A stretch of 64,000 nucleotides of DNA, taken from positions 1-64,000 of the forward strand of contig NZ_LQPT01000002.1 of NCBI RefSeq assembly GCF_002102355.1, written 5' to 3'. Position numbers and translations under genes: made by a program. This document shows positions 29,321-38,270 of the stretch, piece after piece (the stretch's first letter is position 1; each line of letters opens with the position of its first letter). The notes under the pieces are model-generated. The model was given only the letters and a program-made list of their open reading frames with translations, made no database searches and was not told the DNA's origin. The stretch is from Mycobacterium sherrisii. GTDB lineage: Bacteria; Actinomycetota; Actinomycetes; Mycobacteriales; Mycobacteriaceae.

Positions 29321-30181
29321 TCAGCCCGGATCCGGTCTCCGGCAACCGGTCGGCGCCGAATGCAGCGCGAGGCAGCGCTGCAGCATTGCCTCCGTCGGCG
29401 GCTGGCGGAATGTGAGCACCATGCGCTGGCAGCCGAGTCGCTCGAAGGCGGGCAGCAAAGCCAACTGCTCCTCTACTTGGCCGGGTTCGGCCGGGCGCAA
29501 CGACACCTGCGCCGAACGCAACACTTCGTCGGGCGCCCGTCCGGTCTCGGCGCACGCCTCGTCGAGCCTGGTGTTCGCCGCGCCCCAGGCTTCGGGACCG
29601 CCGGTGACGGGCATGTTCCAGACGTCGGCGTGGCGGGCGATGACGCGCATCATCTTGGGCTCGCTGCCGCCGACGGCGATGGGCGGATGCGGACGCTGCA
29701 CGGGTTTGGGTGCGCACAGCGCATCCTCGAGGGTGAAAAAGCGTCCGCGGAATGTGACCGAGTCCTGCGTCCAGAGTTTACGAATCACGGTCAGCGCCTC
29801 ATCGACCATCGCGACGCGGGTGCCCGGTCCGGGGAAAGCGATCCCGTAGCCACGATGCTCGGGCTCGCGCCAGCCGGCACCGATGCCGAAGTTGAGGCGC
29901 CCGCCGGATATGTGGTCCACGGTGACCGCCATATTGGCCAGCACGGCCGGGTTACGAAAGGTCACGCTGGACACCAGGCATCCGATCCGCGCGCGCGTGG
30001 TGACGGCGGCCAACGCGGCCAGGGCCGTCCAGCCCTCGAAGGTCGGATCGGTGTCGTCCGTCGGCCCGTAAAAGTGGTCGTAGTCCCAGATTTCGTCGAA
30101 ACCGAGGCCATCCGCGGTGCGCCACAACCGGTCGAGCTCGGCGTAGGAAAATCCCAAATCGAACTTCACCGAGATGCGCAT
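29321..30181 (-). CDS. LLM-class F420-dependent oxidoreductase
   Basis: A 286-residue luciferase-like protein, second of three in the window. It starts RISVKFDLGFSYAELDRLW and has WDYDHFYGPTDD, TRARIGCLVSSVTFRNPA and the motif HISGGRLNFGIGAGW. The pattern is that of mycobacterial F420-dependent enzymes. It lies 62 bp downstream of the LCMT-type methyltransferase on the same strand. Substrate unknown. Confidence 0.87.
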   Translation of the reverse strand: MRISVKFDLGFSYAELDRLWRTADGLGFDEIWDYDHFYGPTDDTDPTFEGWTALAALAAVTTRARIGCLVSSVTFRNPAVLANMAVTVDHISGGRLNFGIGAGWREPEHRGYGIAFPGPGTRVAMVDEALTVIRKLWTQDSVTFRGRFFTLEDALCAPKPVQRPHPPIAVGGSEPKMMRVIARHADVWNMPVTGGPEAWGAANTRLDEACAETGRAPDEVLRSAQVSLRPAEPGQVEEQLALLPAFERLGCQRMVLTFRQPPTEAMLQRCLALHSAPTGCRRPDPG

Positions 30182-30243
30182 GCGACAATCCTAGGTTCGC
30201 CGGCATCGGGTCGAGACCTGGCAAGAGCAGGCCGAAATCGGGC

Positions 30244-31083
30244 TCAGTGGGTCAGCAGCGCCACGGCGCTCGTGGGTTTTTTGCCCGGGTTGCGCAGATC
30301 CGGTCGCGGGCCCCAGGTAAGCGGGCGCATCCACAGCGGCAGGCGGCGAAAGCGGCGCGCGGCGGCGAGCAACGATTCGGCTTCGAGGGTGCGCCAGCCG
30401 AGGTCCTCGAAGAACGCCAGCCCGTTGTCGGGTGCGAATTTGAACGGGGCACTTTCGGCAATCCCGGCGACGTTCTTGTTGATCCGTTCCCGCAGGCCGG
30501 GAAATGCGAAATCGAGCATCCACCAAGCGACTTCGGGACGTTTGATCGCCGTCGCGAGCGCGGCGATATCGCGGTCGTCGAGGTACATCGACAGGCCTTC
30601 GGTCAACACGAAGGCCTTTGCCGCACCGGCTAGCGCCTCGTCGAAGAAGGCGTCGCGGGCGCCCGGATCGGCCAGGTCGACGGCGACGCGGGTCAACCGG
30701 CAGCGCGGGGTCTGGTCGGCCAGCAGCTCCGTCTTCTCCGCGAGCAGTTTGGGCAGATCGGCCTCGACCCAGCTGAGGTCGGCGGGGAGAGCCAAGCGGT
30801 AGGGCCGGGTGTCCAGGCCGGCCGCCAAGTTCAGCACGCGGTCGCAGCCGTGCGCGATCGCGTCGGCGAGGGCATCGTCGATGAGCTTGGTGCGCGCCAC
30901 CAGCCACCAACCGCTGCGGTCGACCCAGCGGATTCCGGCGGCGATCGCGCGGCCGCGTTCGCCGGCGAGGCGTTCGGCGAGTGGGTCGTGGAACAGGGCG
31001 TCGGGGCGCGCCGACTCGGTGGCGCGATGCAATGCCGTCCACCGAGCGGTATCAGAGACGTGAGTGATGGTGTGGTCGGCCAT
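30244..31083 (-). CDS. Leucine-carboxyl-methyltransferase-family SAM methyltransferase
   Basis: A 279-residue member of the large mycobacterial LCMT/PPM1-like group (Rv0145-type). It shows VSDTARWTALHRATES, FHDPLAERLAGERG, motif I RVLNLAAGLDTRPYRL and FVLTEGLSMYLDDRD. Members are thought to methylate carboxyl groups of small molecules; none here has a defined substrate. ATG 31083 faces the divergent MDR gene across a 48-bp gap holding an imperfect palindrome. Confidence 0.9.
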   Translation of the reverse strand: MADHTITHVSDTARWTALHRATESARPDALFHDPLAERLAGERGRAIAAGIRWVDRSGWWLVARTKLIDDALADAIAHGCDRVLNLAAGLDTRPYRLALPADLSWVEADLPKLLAEKTELLADQTPRCRLTRVAVDLADPGARDAFFDEALAGAAKAFVLTEGLSMYLDDRDIAALATAIKRPEVAWWMLDFAFPGLRERINKNVAGIAESAPFKFAPDNGLAFFEDLGWRTLEAESLLAAARRFRRLPLWMRPLTWGPRPDLRNPGKKPTSAVALLTH

Positions 31084-31093
31084 AGGTGGGGTT

Positions 31094-31109
31094 ATAGCAC
31101 CGGCGCTAT
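31094..31109. promoter_or_regulatory. Imperfect palindrome between divergent genes
   Basis: ATAGC-ACCGGC-GCTAT, symmetric except for one central pair, in the 48-bp gap between the methyltransferase and the MDR oxidoreductase starts. Possibly an operator serving both. Confidence 0.35.
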
Positions 31110-31131
31110 TTGCCGGAGGTAGCGTTCGCTC

Positions 31132-32145
31132 ATGCCCGATCGAAATCGTCGCTTCCTGTTGCGGGAGCGTCCCAGCGGCCGCATCGGCCCCAACACCTTC
31201 GAGCTCAGCGAGGAAGCGGTCCCGGAGATCAAGGACGGTGAGGCGCTCGTCCGGGTCGACTGGATTTCGCTCGATCCGACCAACCGAACCTGGATCAACG
31301 ACACCCCGACGTACCTGCCGCCGGTGGGGATCGGCGAGGTGATGCGGGCCGCTGGGCTCGGTGAGGTCGTCGCGTCGAAGAACCCCAACTACCCGGTCGG
31401 TCAGATCGTGCAGGGGCTGGTGGGCTGGCAGGACTACGTGGTCGCCTCGGACGCGGCGCCGTTGTTCGCCGTCGACGTCGCCGAGGGCGTCTCTCCCAGC
31501 GTGTACCTGGGGGCGCTCGGGATGACCGGCCTGACCGCCTGGATCGGGATCCGGGATATCGGCAAGCCGCGGCCGGGTGAGACCGTGGTCGTCTCGGCCG
31601 CCGCGGGTGCGGTCGGATCGGTCGCCGGGCAGCTCGCCAAGGCCGACGGCGCGCGCGTCGTCGGCATCGCCGGCGGACCGGACAAATGCCGGCTGCTGAC
31701 CGAGGAACTCGGCTTCGACGTCGCGGTCGACTATCGCGCCGACGACTGGTCCAAACAACTCCGCGCGGCGGCACCCGACGGCATCGACGTCGACTTCGAG
31801 AACGTCGGCGGCGTCATCATGGACGCGGTTTTCGCACGGCTCAACATCGGTGCGCGCGTCGCTTTGTGCGGCTTGATTTCCGGCTACAACGAGGCCGACC
31901 CGCCGCCCGGGCCGCGCGCCTTCGGCAATCTGTTGATCCAGCGGGCCACCGTGCAGGGGTTCATCGTGCTGGATCATTTGAGCCGCTCGGCCGAAGCGGC
32001 CGGCGAGATCGCCGCGCTGATCACCGCGGGCAAGCTCACGCCGCTGGAGACCGTCGTCGAGGGCTTCGAACAACTGCCGACCGCGATCAACATGCTGTTC
32101 GACGGCAAGAACGTCGGCAAGCTCGTCGTGAAGACGTCCGCCTAG
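31132..32145 (+). CDS. NADP-dependent medium-chain reductase
   Basis: A 337-residue zinc-free medium-chain dehydrogenase/reductase of the leukotriene-B4-dehydrogenase-like group. It has DWISLDPTNRTW, GMTGLTAWIG, the Rossmann loop AAAGAVGSVAGQLAK and VDYRADDW in the NADP-binding half. It should reduce the alkene of enones with NADPH. The substrate is unknown. Upstream GGAGGT is 12 bp from the ATG. Confidence 0.9.
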   Translation: MPDRNRRFLLRERPSGRIGPNTFELSEEAVPEIKDGEALVRVDWISLDPTNRTWINDTPTYLPPVGIGEVMRAAGLGEVVASKNPNYPVGQIVQGLVGWQDYVVASDAAPLFAVDVAEGVSPSVYLGALGMTGLTAWIGIRDIGKPRPGETVVVSAAAGAVGSVAGQLAKADGARVVGIAGGPDKCRLLTEELGFDVAVDYRADDWSKQLRAAAPDGIDVDFENVGGVIMDAVFARLNIGARVALCGLISGYNEADPPPGPRAFGNLLIQRATVQGFIVLDHLSRSAEAAGEIAALITAGKLTPLETVVEGFEQLPTAINMLFDGKNVGKLVVKTSA

Positions 32146-32322
32146 CGCACCTTTCGACGCCTCACGTGCACTCAGCGCGATCCGGGGCGACGTCGCAGCC
32201 AGTACGCCGTCGGCGCGGGAGGCGGATGTGCGTCCGTTGACAATCGGAGTGGTCGGTCCCGGAGTGCGACTATGAGTACCTGCTCGATTGCCGCGATTCG
32301 AAAACCCGCGAGGACGTGACGC

Positions 32323-33768
32323 ATGAGCCAGGTTGGCGCCGAGACCCGTTCGGCGGTCCCGCACCTGCATCGCGGCCTGGCCAACCGGCACATTCAGCTG
32401 ATCGCGATCGGCGGCGCCATCGGAACCGGCCTGTTCATGGGCGCTGGCCGAACCATCGCCCGTGCCGGTCCGTCGGTCGTGCTGGTCTACGGGATCATCG
32501 GCTTCTTCTTGTTCTTCGTGCTCCGCGCGATGGGCGAGCTGCTGTTGTCGAACCTCAACTACAAATCGTTCGTCGACTTCGCCGCCGACCTGCTGGGGCC
32601 CGCGGCAGGTTTTTTCGTCGGCTGGTCGTACTGGTTCGCCTGGATCGCCACCGGTATCGCCGAGCTGGTGGCGATCGCGGGCTATCTGCAGTTCTGGTGG
32701 CCAGATCTGCCGGCCTGGCTGCCGGCGCTGACCGCGTGCGCGGCGATCCTGCTGTTCAACCTGTTCAGCGTGCGCAACTTCGGTGAGATCGAATTCTGGT
32801 TTGCCCTGATCAAGGTCGTCGCGATCATCTGCTTAATCTTCGTCGGAATCTTTTTGGTGGTGACGGATTTCGTTTCGCCGCAAGGAGATCGCGCATCAGT
32901 CGAGAACCTCTGGGACGACGGCGGTGTGTTCGCCACGGGCTTCATGGGCATGGTCGGCGGCTTCCAGATCGCGTTCTTCGCCTTCGTCGGCGTTGAACTC
33001 GTCGGTGCCGCCGCGGCCGAGACGGCCAACCCGCGCCGCACCCTGCCGCGTGCGATCAACGCCGTGCCGTTGCGGGTCGCGATCTTCTACATCGGCGCGC
33101 TGCTGACGGTCCTGATGGTCGTGCCCTGGCGGCGGTTCGCCGGCGACGAGTCGCCGTTCGTGCTGATGTTCTCTCTGGCCGGTGTGGCCGGCGCGGCGTC
33201 GATCGTGAACTTCGTCGTGACCACGGCTGCCGCCTCGTCAGCCAATTCCGGTATGTACTCCACCGGTCGCATGCTGTACGGGCTGGCCGACGAGGGCAGC
33301 GCGCCCGGGCTTTTCCGTCGGCTCAACCGCGGTGGGGTGCCGGCGCCCGCGCTGTTCGTGACCGCCGCCCTGTTTCTCACCGTGATCCCGCTGCTGCGCG
33401 TCGGCGGGTCGGTCATGGGGGCTTTTACGCTCGTCACGACCGTCGCGTCGCTGCTGTTCATGTTCGTTTGGACGATGATCGTGCTGAGCTACCTCGTCTA
33501 CCGCCGCCGCCATCCCGCCCGCCATGCGGAGTCGAACTTCAAGATGCCCGGCGGCACCCCAATGTGCTGGGGTGTCCTGGCGTTCTTCGCATTCGTGCTG
33601 TGGACCCTGTGCACCGAAGACGACACGGCAACCGCGTTGGCGTGGTTTCCCGTGTGGTTCGTGGTGCTCGCGGCCGGTTGGCTGGTCGTTCGTCGCCGTC
33701 CCAGCCACGCCGATCGATACCGCCAATTCCAAGCCGCGGTGAATCACCCGGGCGATAACGCCGGCTGA
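32323..33768 (+). CDS. cycA: Amino acid permease, CycA-like
   Basis: A 481-residue APC-family permease with 12 membrane segments. The signature IAIGGAIGTGLFMGAGRTI is in the first helix and ETANPRRTLPRAINAVP in the loop typical of the AAT subgroup. Closest in pattern to CycA (D-serine/D-alanine/glycine:H+ symporter); in mycobacteria CycA imports D-cycloserine too. Specificity rests on the family only, and a GabP/AroP-type role is possible. The upstream 177 bp hold no gene. A hairpin lies after the stop. Confidence 0.8.
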   Translation: MSQVGAETRSAVPHLHRGLANRHIQLIAIGGAIGTGLFMGAGRTIARAGPSVVLVYGIIGFFLFFVLRAMGELLLSNLNYKSFVDFAADLLGPAAGFFVGWSYWFAWIATGIAELVAIAGYLQFWWPDLPAWLPALTACAAILLFNLFSVRNFGEIEFWFALIKVVAIICLIFVGIFLVVTDFVSPQGDRASVENLWDDGGVFATGFMGMVGGFQIAFFAFVGVELVGAAAAETANPRRTLPRAINAVPLRVAIFYIGALLTVLMVVPWRRFAGDESPFVLMFSLAGVAGAASIVNFVVTTAAASSANSGMYSTGRMLYGLADEGSAPGLFRRLNRGGVPAPALFVTAALFLTVIPLLRVGGSVMGAFTLVTTVASLLFMFVWTMIVLSYLVYRRRHPARHAESNFKMPGGTPMCWGVLAFFAFVLWTLCTEDDTATALAWFPVWFVVLAAGWLVVRRRPSHADRYRQFQAAVNHPGDNAG

Positions 33769-33802
33769 TCGGCGCACCGTCCCTGGAGCGCGGACGTTGT
33801 TG

Positions 33803-33819
33803 GGATCGGTAGCCGATCC
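33803..33819. other. Hairpin after the permease gene
   Basis: GGATCGG-TAG-CCGATCC, perfect 7-bp stem with a 3-nt loop, 34 bp after the permease stop. A second pairing, GCGCGGA (33788-33794) with TCCGCGC (33817-33823), competes with it. Could be a terminator or an operator for the next small gene. Confidence 0.4.
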
Positions 33820-33884
33820 GCGCGTCTGTACTTGTCGCAACGACGCCGCCACGGAGGTGGCGCCCCAGGAAAGGAAGACAGCAA

Positions 33885-34139
33885 ATGAACATCGTGCCGG
33901 CCGGACTCCAGGAGCAGATCAACCGTGTCGACCGTCAGCGCAGCCTGTACATCGGGATCAGCACCGGCCTGGTTGCGGTATGGAGCTTTTACCGGGTGAT
34001 CTGGATGCTGTACATCGGAATGACGTTCGGCTGGTTCTTCGGCGCGATGGCATTCCAGTTGGTGCTGTGGGGTGTGATCGGCACGGCCGCCGCGGTGGCC
34101 TCCATCGGCTTCCTCACCCGCTACCACAAGGGATCTTGA
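33885..34139 (+). CDS. Small two-helix membrane protein
   Basis: An 84-residue protein with a polar N-terminus (QEQINRVDRQRSLYIG) and hydrophobic segments at about 23-50 and 52-76 ending in a charged tail (TRYHKGS). AGGAAAG precedes the ATG by about 10 bp. Not recognised; probably a membrane-embedded small protein. Its transcription is closed by the hairpin at 34171. Confidence 0.7.
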   Translation: MNIVPAGLQEQINRVDRQRSLYIGISTGLVAVWSFYRVIWMLYIGMTFGWFFGAMAFQLVLWGVIGTAAAVASIGFLTRYHKGS

Positions 34140-34170
34140 CGTCTCTGCCGGCTCTCGAAGAACTACCGGA

Positions 34171-34199
34171 AGTCCCGGACCCGGTTGGGGTCCGGGACT
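34171..34199. terminator. Bidirectional hairpin terminator
   Basis: AGTCCCGGACC (34171-34181) pairs exactly with 34189-34199 across a 7-nt loop; one more A-T pair extends the stem, and TT follows on the plus strand. It separates the converging small membrane protein and aldehyde dehydrogenase genes and can serve both. Confidence 0.8.
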
Positions 34200-34217
34200 T
34201 TCCGATTCCGTCAGCAG

Positions 34218-35672
34218 TCAGAGCTGAGCCCACACCGACTTCGTCTTCAGATAGATCTCGAGTCCCTCTTTACCGAACTCGTGGCCCCAGCCGGATTGTT
34301 TGTATCCGCCGAACGGCACATCGTGATCGAAGACCAGTTGGCAGTTCACCTGCACGCTGCCGGCCTGCAGGCTCCGCATGATGCGGTGCGCGCGGCCAAG
34401 GTTTTCCGTCCACGCGGTGGCCGCCAGGCCGTAGCTGGTGTCATCGGCCAGGGCCACGGCTTCGTCTTCGTCGTCGAACGGCAGGACGGTGACCACCGGG
34501 CCGAAGATCTCCTGCTGGTACAGCCGCATGCCGGTGTCGACGTTGGTCAGCACCGTGGGGTGGACGAAGTAGCCCTTGCAGTCCAGGCGGTAACCGCCGG
34601 TGACGATGTCGACGCCGTCATTTTTGCCCTCGTCGATGAACCCCATGACGCGGTTCAGCTGCTTTTGGCTGATCAGCGGCCCGCTGACGCAGCCCTCCTC
34701 GGTGGGGGCGCCCAGCTTGAACGAATTCGCCATCGCCGCAATGCCTTCCACGACCCGGTCATAAACGGCGCGCTGGGCGAAGATCCGCGACCCGCACACG
34801 CAACCCTGGCCGGAATGCACGAAGATGCCCAGCGACGCCATCATGATGGCGTTGTCCAGGTTCGCGTCGTCGAAGATCAACACCGGCGACTTGCCGCCGA
34901 GTTCGAGCGTGACCTTTTTCAGGTTGCCGGCCGATGCCCGCACGATCTCCTTGCCCACCTCCGTCGAACCGGTGAACGCCACCTTCTCGACGTCGCGGTG
35001 CGCGGTGATCGCCGCGCCCGCGGTGTGGCCATAGCCGGTCAGCAGGTTGACCACGCCCTCGGGCACCCCCGCTTCGTGAATGAGCCGGTCCAACAACACC
35101 GCCGACAGCGGTGTCTCCTCGGCGGGCTTGACGAGCAGGCTGGCGCCGGCGGCCAAAGCCGGTGCCAGCTTCGCGCTGGCGTTGAAGATGGGGCCGTTCC
35201 ACGGGAAGATCAGGCCCACCACGCTGTACGGCTCCTTGAGCGTGTACGCGTGCATATTGACATAGGTGTCGGTCGCGATGCCGTCGGTTTTGACGTCGTA
35301 GGCGGTGCCGTTGATTTTCGAACACCAACCGGCGTAATAGCGGAAGAACTCCGAGCAGGTCGACATCTGCAATTGCGCCTGCAGCAACGGCATGCCGGTG
35401 TTAAGCGAGTCGAGTTGGGCGAATTCCTCGGCGTGCTCGTCAATCAAATCGCCGATCCGCCACAGGATTTTGGCGCGCTCGCGGCCCGGCAGCTGCGACC
35501 AAACGCCCGATTCGAAGGCAGCCTTGGCCCGGGCCGCCGCTTCGTCGACCGCCTCTTGGCCGCAGTCGGTGAATTCGGTGATCTGTTCTTCGGTGGCGGG
35601 GTTGATGATCGGAATGACCTCGCCCGAGCCGGGGCGCTTACTGAGCTCGTCCAGTACTGCCTGCAGCGACAT
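34218..35672 (-). CDS. NAD(P)-dependent aldehyde dehydrogenase
   Basis: A 484-residue ALDH-superfamily enzyme. The cofactor region FPWNGPIFNASAKLAPAL is at about 156-173, GSTEVGKEI at 235-243, catalytic Glu257 in LELGGKSP and nucleophile Cys291 in SGQGCVCGSR. It oxidises aldehydes to acids; the substrate is unknown. It diverges from the transhydrogenase gene, with a large composite palindrome between them, which suggests joint control and perhaps one pathway for a hydroxy acid or diol. Confidence 0.93.
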   Translation of the reverse strand: MSLQAVLDELSKRPGSGEVIPIINPATEEQITEFTDCGQEAVDEAAARAKAAFESGVWSQLPGRERAKILWRIGDLIDEHAEEFAQLDSLNTGMPLLQAQLQMSTCSEFFRYYAGWCSKINGTAYDVKTDGIATDTYVNMHAYTLKEPYSVVGLIFPWNGPIFNASAKLAPALAAGASLLVKPAEETPLSAVLLDRLIHEAGVPEGVVNLLTGYGHTAGAAITAHRDVEKVAFTGSTEVGKEIVRASAGNLKKVTLELGGKSPVLIFDDANLDNAIMMASLGIFVHSGQGCVCGSRIFAQRAVYDRVVEGIAAMANSFKLGAPTEEGCVSGPLISQKQLNRVMGFIDEGKNDGVDIVTGGYRLDCKGYFVHPTVLTNVDTGMRLYQQEIFGPVVTVLPFDDEDEAVALADDTSYGLAATAWTENLGRAHRIMRSLQAGSVQVNCQLVFDHDVPFGGYKQSGWGHEFGKEGLEIYLKTKSVWAQL

Positions 35673-35723
35673 CTATTCCTTCTCCGATCAACTCTGATCC
35701 GAGCGCGGCGCTCCCGTGCCCAT

Positions 35724-35749
35724 AAATGCTGAGCACCTGCTTAGCATTT
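35724..35749. promoter_or_regulatory. 26-bp composite palindrome between divergent genes
   Basis: Two 9-bp palindromes, TGCTGAGCA (35727-35735) and TGCTTAGCA (35738-35746), stand 2 bp apart; together with flanking AAA/TTT they form 12-bp arms with a single mismatch. It lies 51 bp from the ALDH start and about 130 bp from the transhydrogenase start. It looks like a two-dimer TetR-type operator. No regulator gene is next to it. Confidence 0.7.
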
Positions 35750-35880
35750 GGAATGTCGCGCGGTCAAGGTGTCGCGATCGCGCGCGTCCCGGCAACCCGC
35801 TGTGCCAGTGGGGCCGGGTCGCCGCAGCAACTCTCGAATGCCCCACTGGCCGACGGGTTTTCGGTCGCGGAGTTTGTCAG

Positions 35881-37215
35881 ATGACGAACGGGGGCTTTGA
35901 TAGGGGCATGGTGTGTTGTGAATTCCCGGCCGCGGCGGCCGGCTGTGACGGAGCCTTCACCGTCGACTCGTCCCGGATCACGTTCGGTCGCGGCTGTCTC
36001 GCCGAATTGGGCGAGCGTGCCGCCGCCCTGGGCCTGCGCCGGGTCGCTTTGTTCTCCGATGCGCAGGTGGCGACACTCCCGATTTTCGCCACGGCCCGCG
36101 ACTCGCTGCTGGCGGCCGGCATCGACGTGGTCACCTACACCGAGGTGCGCGTCGAGCCGACAGACGACTCCTTCGCCGCAGCGTCCCGCTTCGCCCGCGA
36201 CGCCAACCCGGACGGCTATGTCTCCCTGGGCGGCGGCTCGGTGATCGACACCTGTAAGGCCGCCAATCTCTACGCCACCCATCCGGCGGATTTCCTCACC
36301 TACGTCAACGCGCCGATCGGCGACGGCAAACCGGTACCCGGACCGCTCAAGCCGCACATCGCGTGCCCTACGACGGCCGGCACCGGCAGCGAGGTGACCG
36401 GCATCGCGATCTTCGATCTGCTTTCGCTGACGGTCAAGACGGGCATCGCGTCGCCCGCACTGCGTCCCACCGAAGCGCTCGTCGACCCCGATTGCACCGC
36501 CACGCTACCCGGCGGGGTGGTGGCCGCCGCCGGGCTGGACGTGCTCTCGCACGCGCTCGAGTCCTACACCGCCCGCCCGTACGTACATCGGCCCGCTCCC
36601 CCGCGGCCCAGCCTGCGGCCGATGAGCCAGGGCGCCAACCCATGGAGCGACCTGGGCTGCCGCGAGGCGCTGCGAGTGCTGGGCCAGAACCTGGAGTCGG
36701 CCGTGCGCGACGGGACCGACGACGCTGCGCGCGAACAGATGATGTGGGCCGCGACGCTTGCGGGAATCGCCTTCGGCAACGCCGGTGTGCACGCGCCGCA
36801 CGGCATGGCCTATGCCGTCGCGGGCCTGGTCCGGGACTTTCACCCCGCGGGATATCCGGCCGGCGAGTCGCTGGTGCCGCACGGCATGTCGGTCATCGTC
36901 AACGCGCCCGCAGTGTTTCGGTTCACCGCCTCGGCCAGCCCGCAGCGACACACCGAGGCAGCCCGGCTGCTCGGCGCCGATACCCGCGACGCCGGTCCCG
37001 ACGACGCGGGCGAAGTGCTTGCGGGCGAACTCATCCGCATCATCCGCGCGGTCGGCATGCCCAACGGCCTGAGCGGCGTGGGTTACACCGACGACGACAT
37101 CGGGGCTCTGACCGAGGGTGCGTTTCCGCAGCAGCGGCTGCTGCAGAATGCCCCGCGCCAGATGGACAAGCCGGTGCTGGCGGAGCTGTTCGGCCACGCC
37201 ATGCGGTATTGGTGA
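35881..37215 (+). CDS. Iron-containing alcohol dehydrogenase, hydroxyacid-oxoacid transhydrogenase type
   Basis: A 444-residue group III (iron) alcohol dehydrogenase. NAD-binding [14 protein letters not shown] and [14 protein letters not shown] are present, metal ligands are expected in [11 protein letters not shown] and in [10 protein letters not shown], and YTARPY followed by QGANPWSD is characteristic of the ADHFE1/HOT branch, which transfers hydride from 4-hydroxybutyrate-like acids to 2-oxoglutarate without free NAD. ATG 35881 lacks a clear ribosome site; ATG 35908 has AGGGG but only 1 bp away. The frame is open further upstream across the operator, which is not coding. Confidence 0.87.
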   Translation: MTNGGFDRGMVCCEFPAAAAGCDGAFTVDSSRITFGRGCLAELGERAAALGLRRVALFSDAQVATLPIFATARDSLLAAGIDVVTYTEVRVEPTDDSFAAASRFARDANPDGYVSLGGGSVIDTCKAANLYATHPADFLTYVNAPIGDGKPVPGPLKPHIACPTTAGTGSEVTGIAIFDLLSLTVKTGIASPALRPTEALVDPDCTATLPGGVVAAAGLDVLSHALESYTARPYVHRPAPPRPSLRPMSQGANPWSDLGCREALRVLGQNLESAVRDGTDDAAREQMMWAATLAGIAFGNAGVHAPHGMAYAVAGLVRDFHPAGYPAGESLVPHGMSVIVNAPAVFRFTASASPQRHTEAARLLGADTRDAGPDDAGEVLAGELIRIIRAVGMPNGLSGVGYTDDDIGALTEGAFPQQRLLQNAPRQMDKPVLAELFGHAMRYW

Positions 37216-37231
37216 CCCGCTACCTCACCCG

Positions 37232-38134
37232 CTAGGCCGTGACCAGCTCGGGGTGGAACTTGGCCGCCATGCGCCGCATGCCGTCGCGCCAGTCGACCTT
37301 GGCCGCCCCGACCAGCTCGCGCATTCGGCTCGCATCGGTAGGGTTGCCGCGCAACGCGTTTGAGGTCTCCTCGAATACCGGCTCCTTGCCCACCAGCGAC
37401 CCGAGGTAGCTGCACCACTCCTGCAAGCTGACGGCCTGCTCGCCGCACCAGTTGAGGGTGGTGGCCGGGACCGACGCGACCTCGAACAGCTTCGGGATGG
37501 TGGCGATGAGGTCGTCCTCGTGGATCGGCGAGTACTGGGCCGGGCCGCCGGGCGGGACGGGAATTGGGATGCCGGCCAGCATCATCTCCATGTGATAGAA
37601 CGGCCACCCGCCGTTGTCGCCATACGGCACGTTGAGCCGGGCGATCGTGGTCGGCACGCCCAGGGCGCGTGCCATGGTCCGGGCGACGACCTCGCCGGCG
37701 ATCTTGGAGATGGAGTAGGTGGGGAACAACGGTTTGTGGTTGTCCCCCAGCGCGGCGGACTCGGTCCGGACCTCATCGCCGGGCGGGTCGTAGACGGCTC
37801 CGGAGGAGCAGTGCAGGAATGCCTTGGCGTCACGGCAGTGGGCCATCAGTAGTCCGACGGATTCGGCGTTGGCCGCCAGATCCGTGTCCCAGTTGCCGCT
37901 CTTGGCCACCGCAAGGTTGAGGACGTACTCGAAGTCCGTTGGTAGACCGGCGAAGTCGCCGGCGGCCAAATCAACCGCCGCGCAACGCACGCCTGCCTTT
38001 TCGAGGTCCTCCCGGACGGCGGGATTGGTGAATCGGGCGATCCCCCAGACCTCGTTGTCGGCGGCCAGCGCCTTGGCGATCGGGGTGGCAACTTGTCCGG
38101 TGGGCCCGGTGATCAGGATCTTGGTGCCGCGCAT
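37232..38134 (-). CDS. NAD-dependent epimerase/dehydratase-family protein
   Basis: A 300-residue extended short-chain dehydrogenase. It has the motif ITGPTGQVATPIAKAL near the N-terminus, a conserved Ser in HCSSGAVYDPP and the catalytic YSISK. The substrate could be a nucleotide sugar or another small molecule. The gene converges with the transhydrogenase after a 16-bp gap and lies 136 bp downstream of the acyl-CoA-dehydrogenase-like gene on the same strand. Confidence 0.87.
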   Translation of the reverse strand: MRGTKILITGPTGQVATPIAKALAADNEVWGIARFTNPAVREDLEKAGVRCAAVDLAAGDFAGLPTDFEYVLNLAVAKSGNWDTDLAANAESVGLLMAHCRDAKAFLHCSSGAVYDPPGDEVRTESAALGDNHKPLFPTYSISKIAGEVVARTMARALGVPTTIARLNVPYGDNGGWPFYHMEMMLAGIPIPVPPGGPAQYSPIHEDDLIATIPKLFEVASVPATTLNWCGEQAVSLQEWCSYLGSLVGKEPVFEETSNALRGNPTDASRMRELVGAAKVDWRDGMRRMAAKFHPELVTA

Positions 38135-38270
38135 GCGCTGATGGTAGGCGACGGGTGCGCGCCGTCGATAGGGGCACGGATTGATGCTCGCGGCCGAGCG
38201 CCGAGCGCCGAGCGGCTCCTGACCTACCTGAGCTCAAATCCCCGAACCGGGTTGCGCCGGCATCTTCGGT

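Noticed and set aside
29360-30802. 480-codon plus-strand frame
   Set aside because: Antisense to the LLM and methyltransferase genes; no domain, Arg/Ala-rich shadow.
30244-32391. Long minus-strand frame of 715 codons upstream of the LCMT-type methyltransferase
   Set aside because: Only the part from ATG 31083 reads as a methyltransferase; the rest is antisense to the intact MDR reductase.
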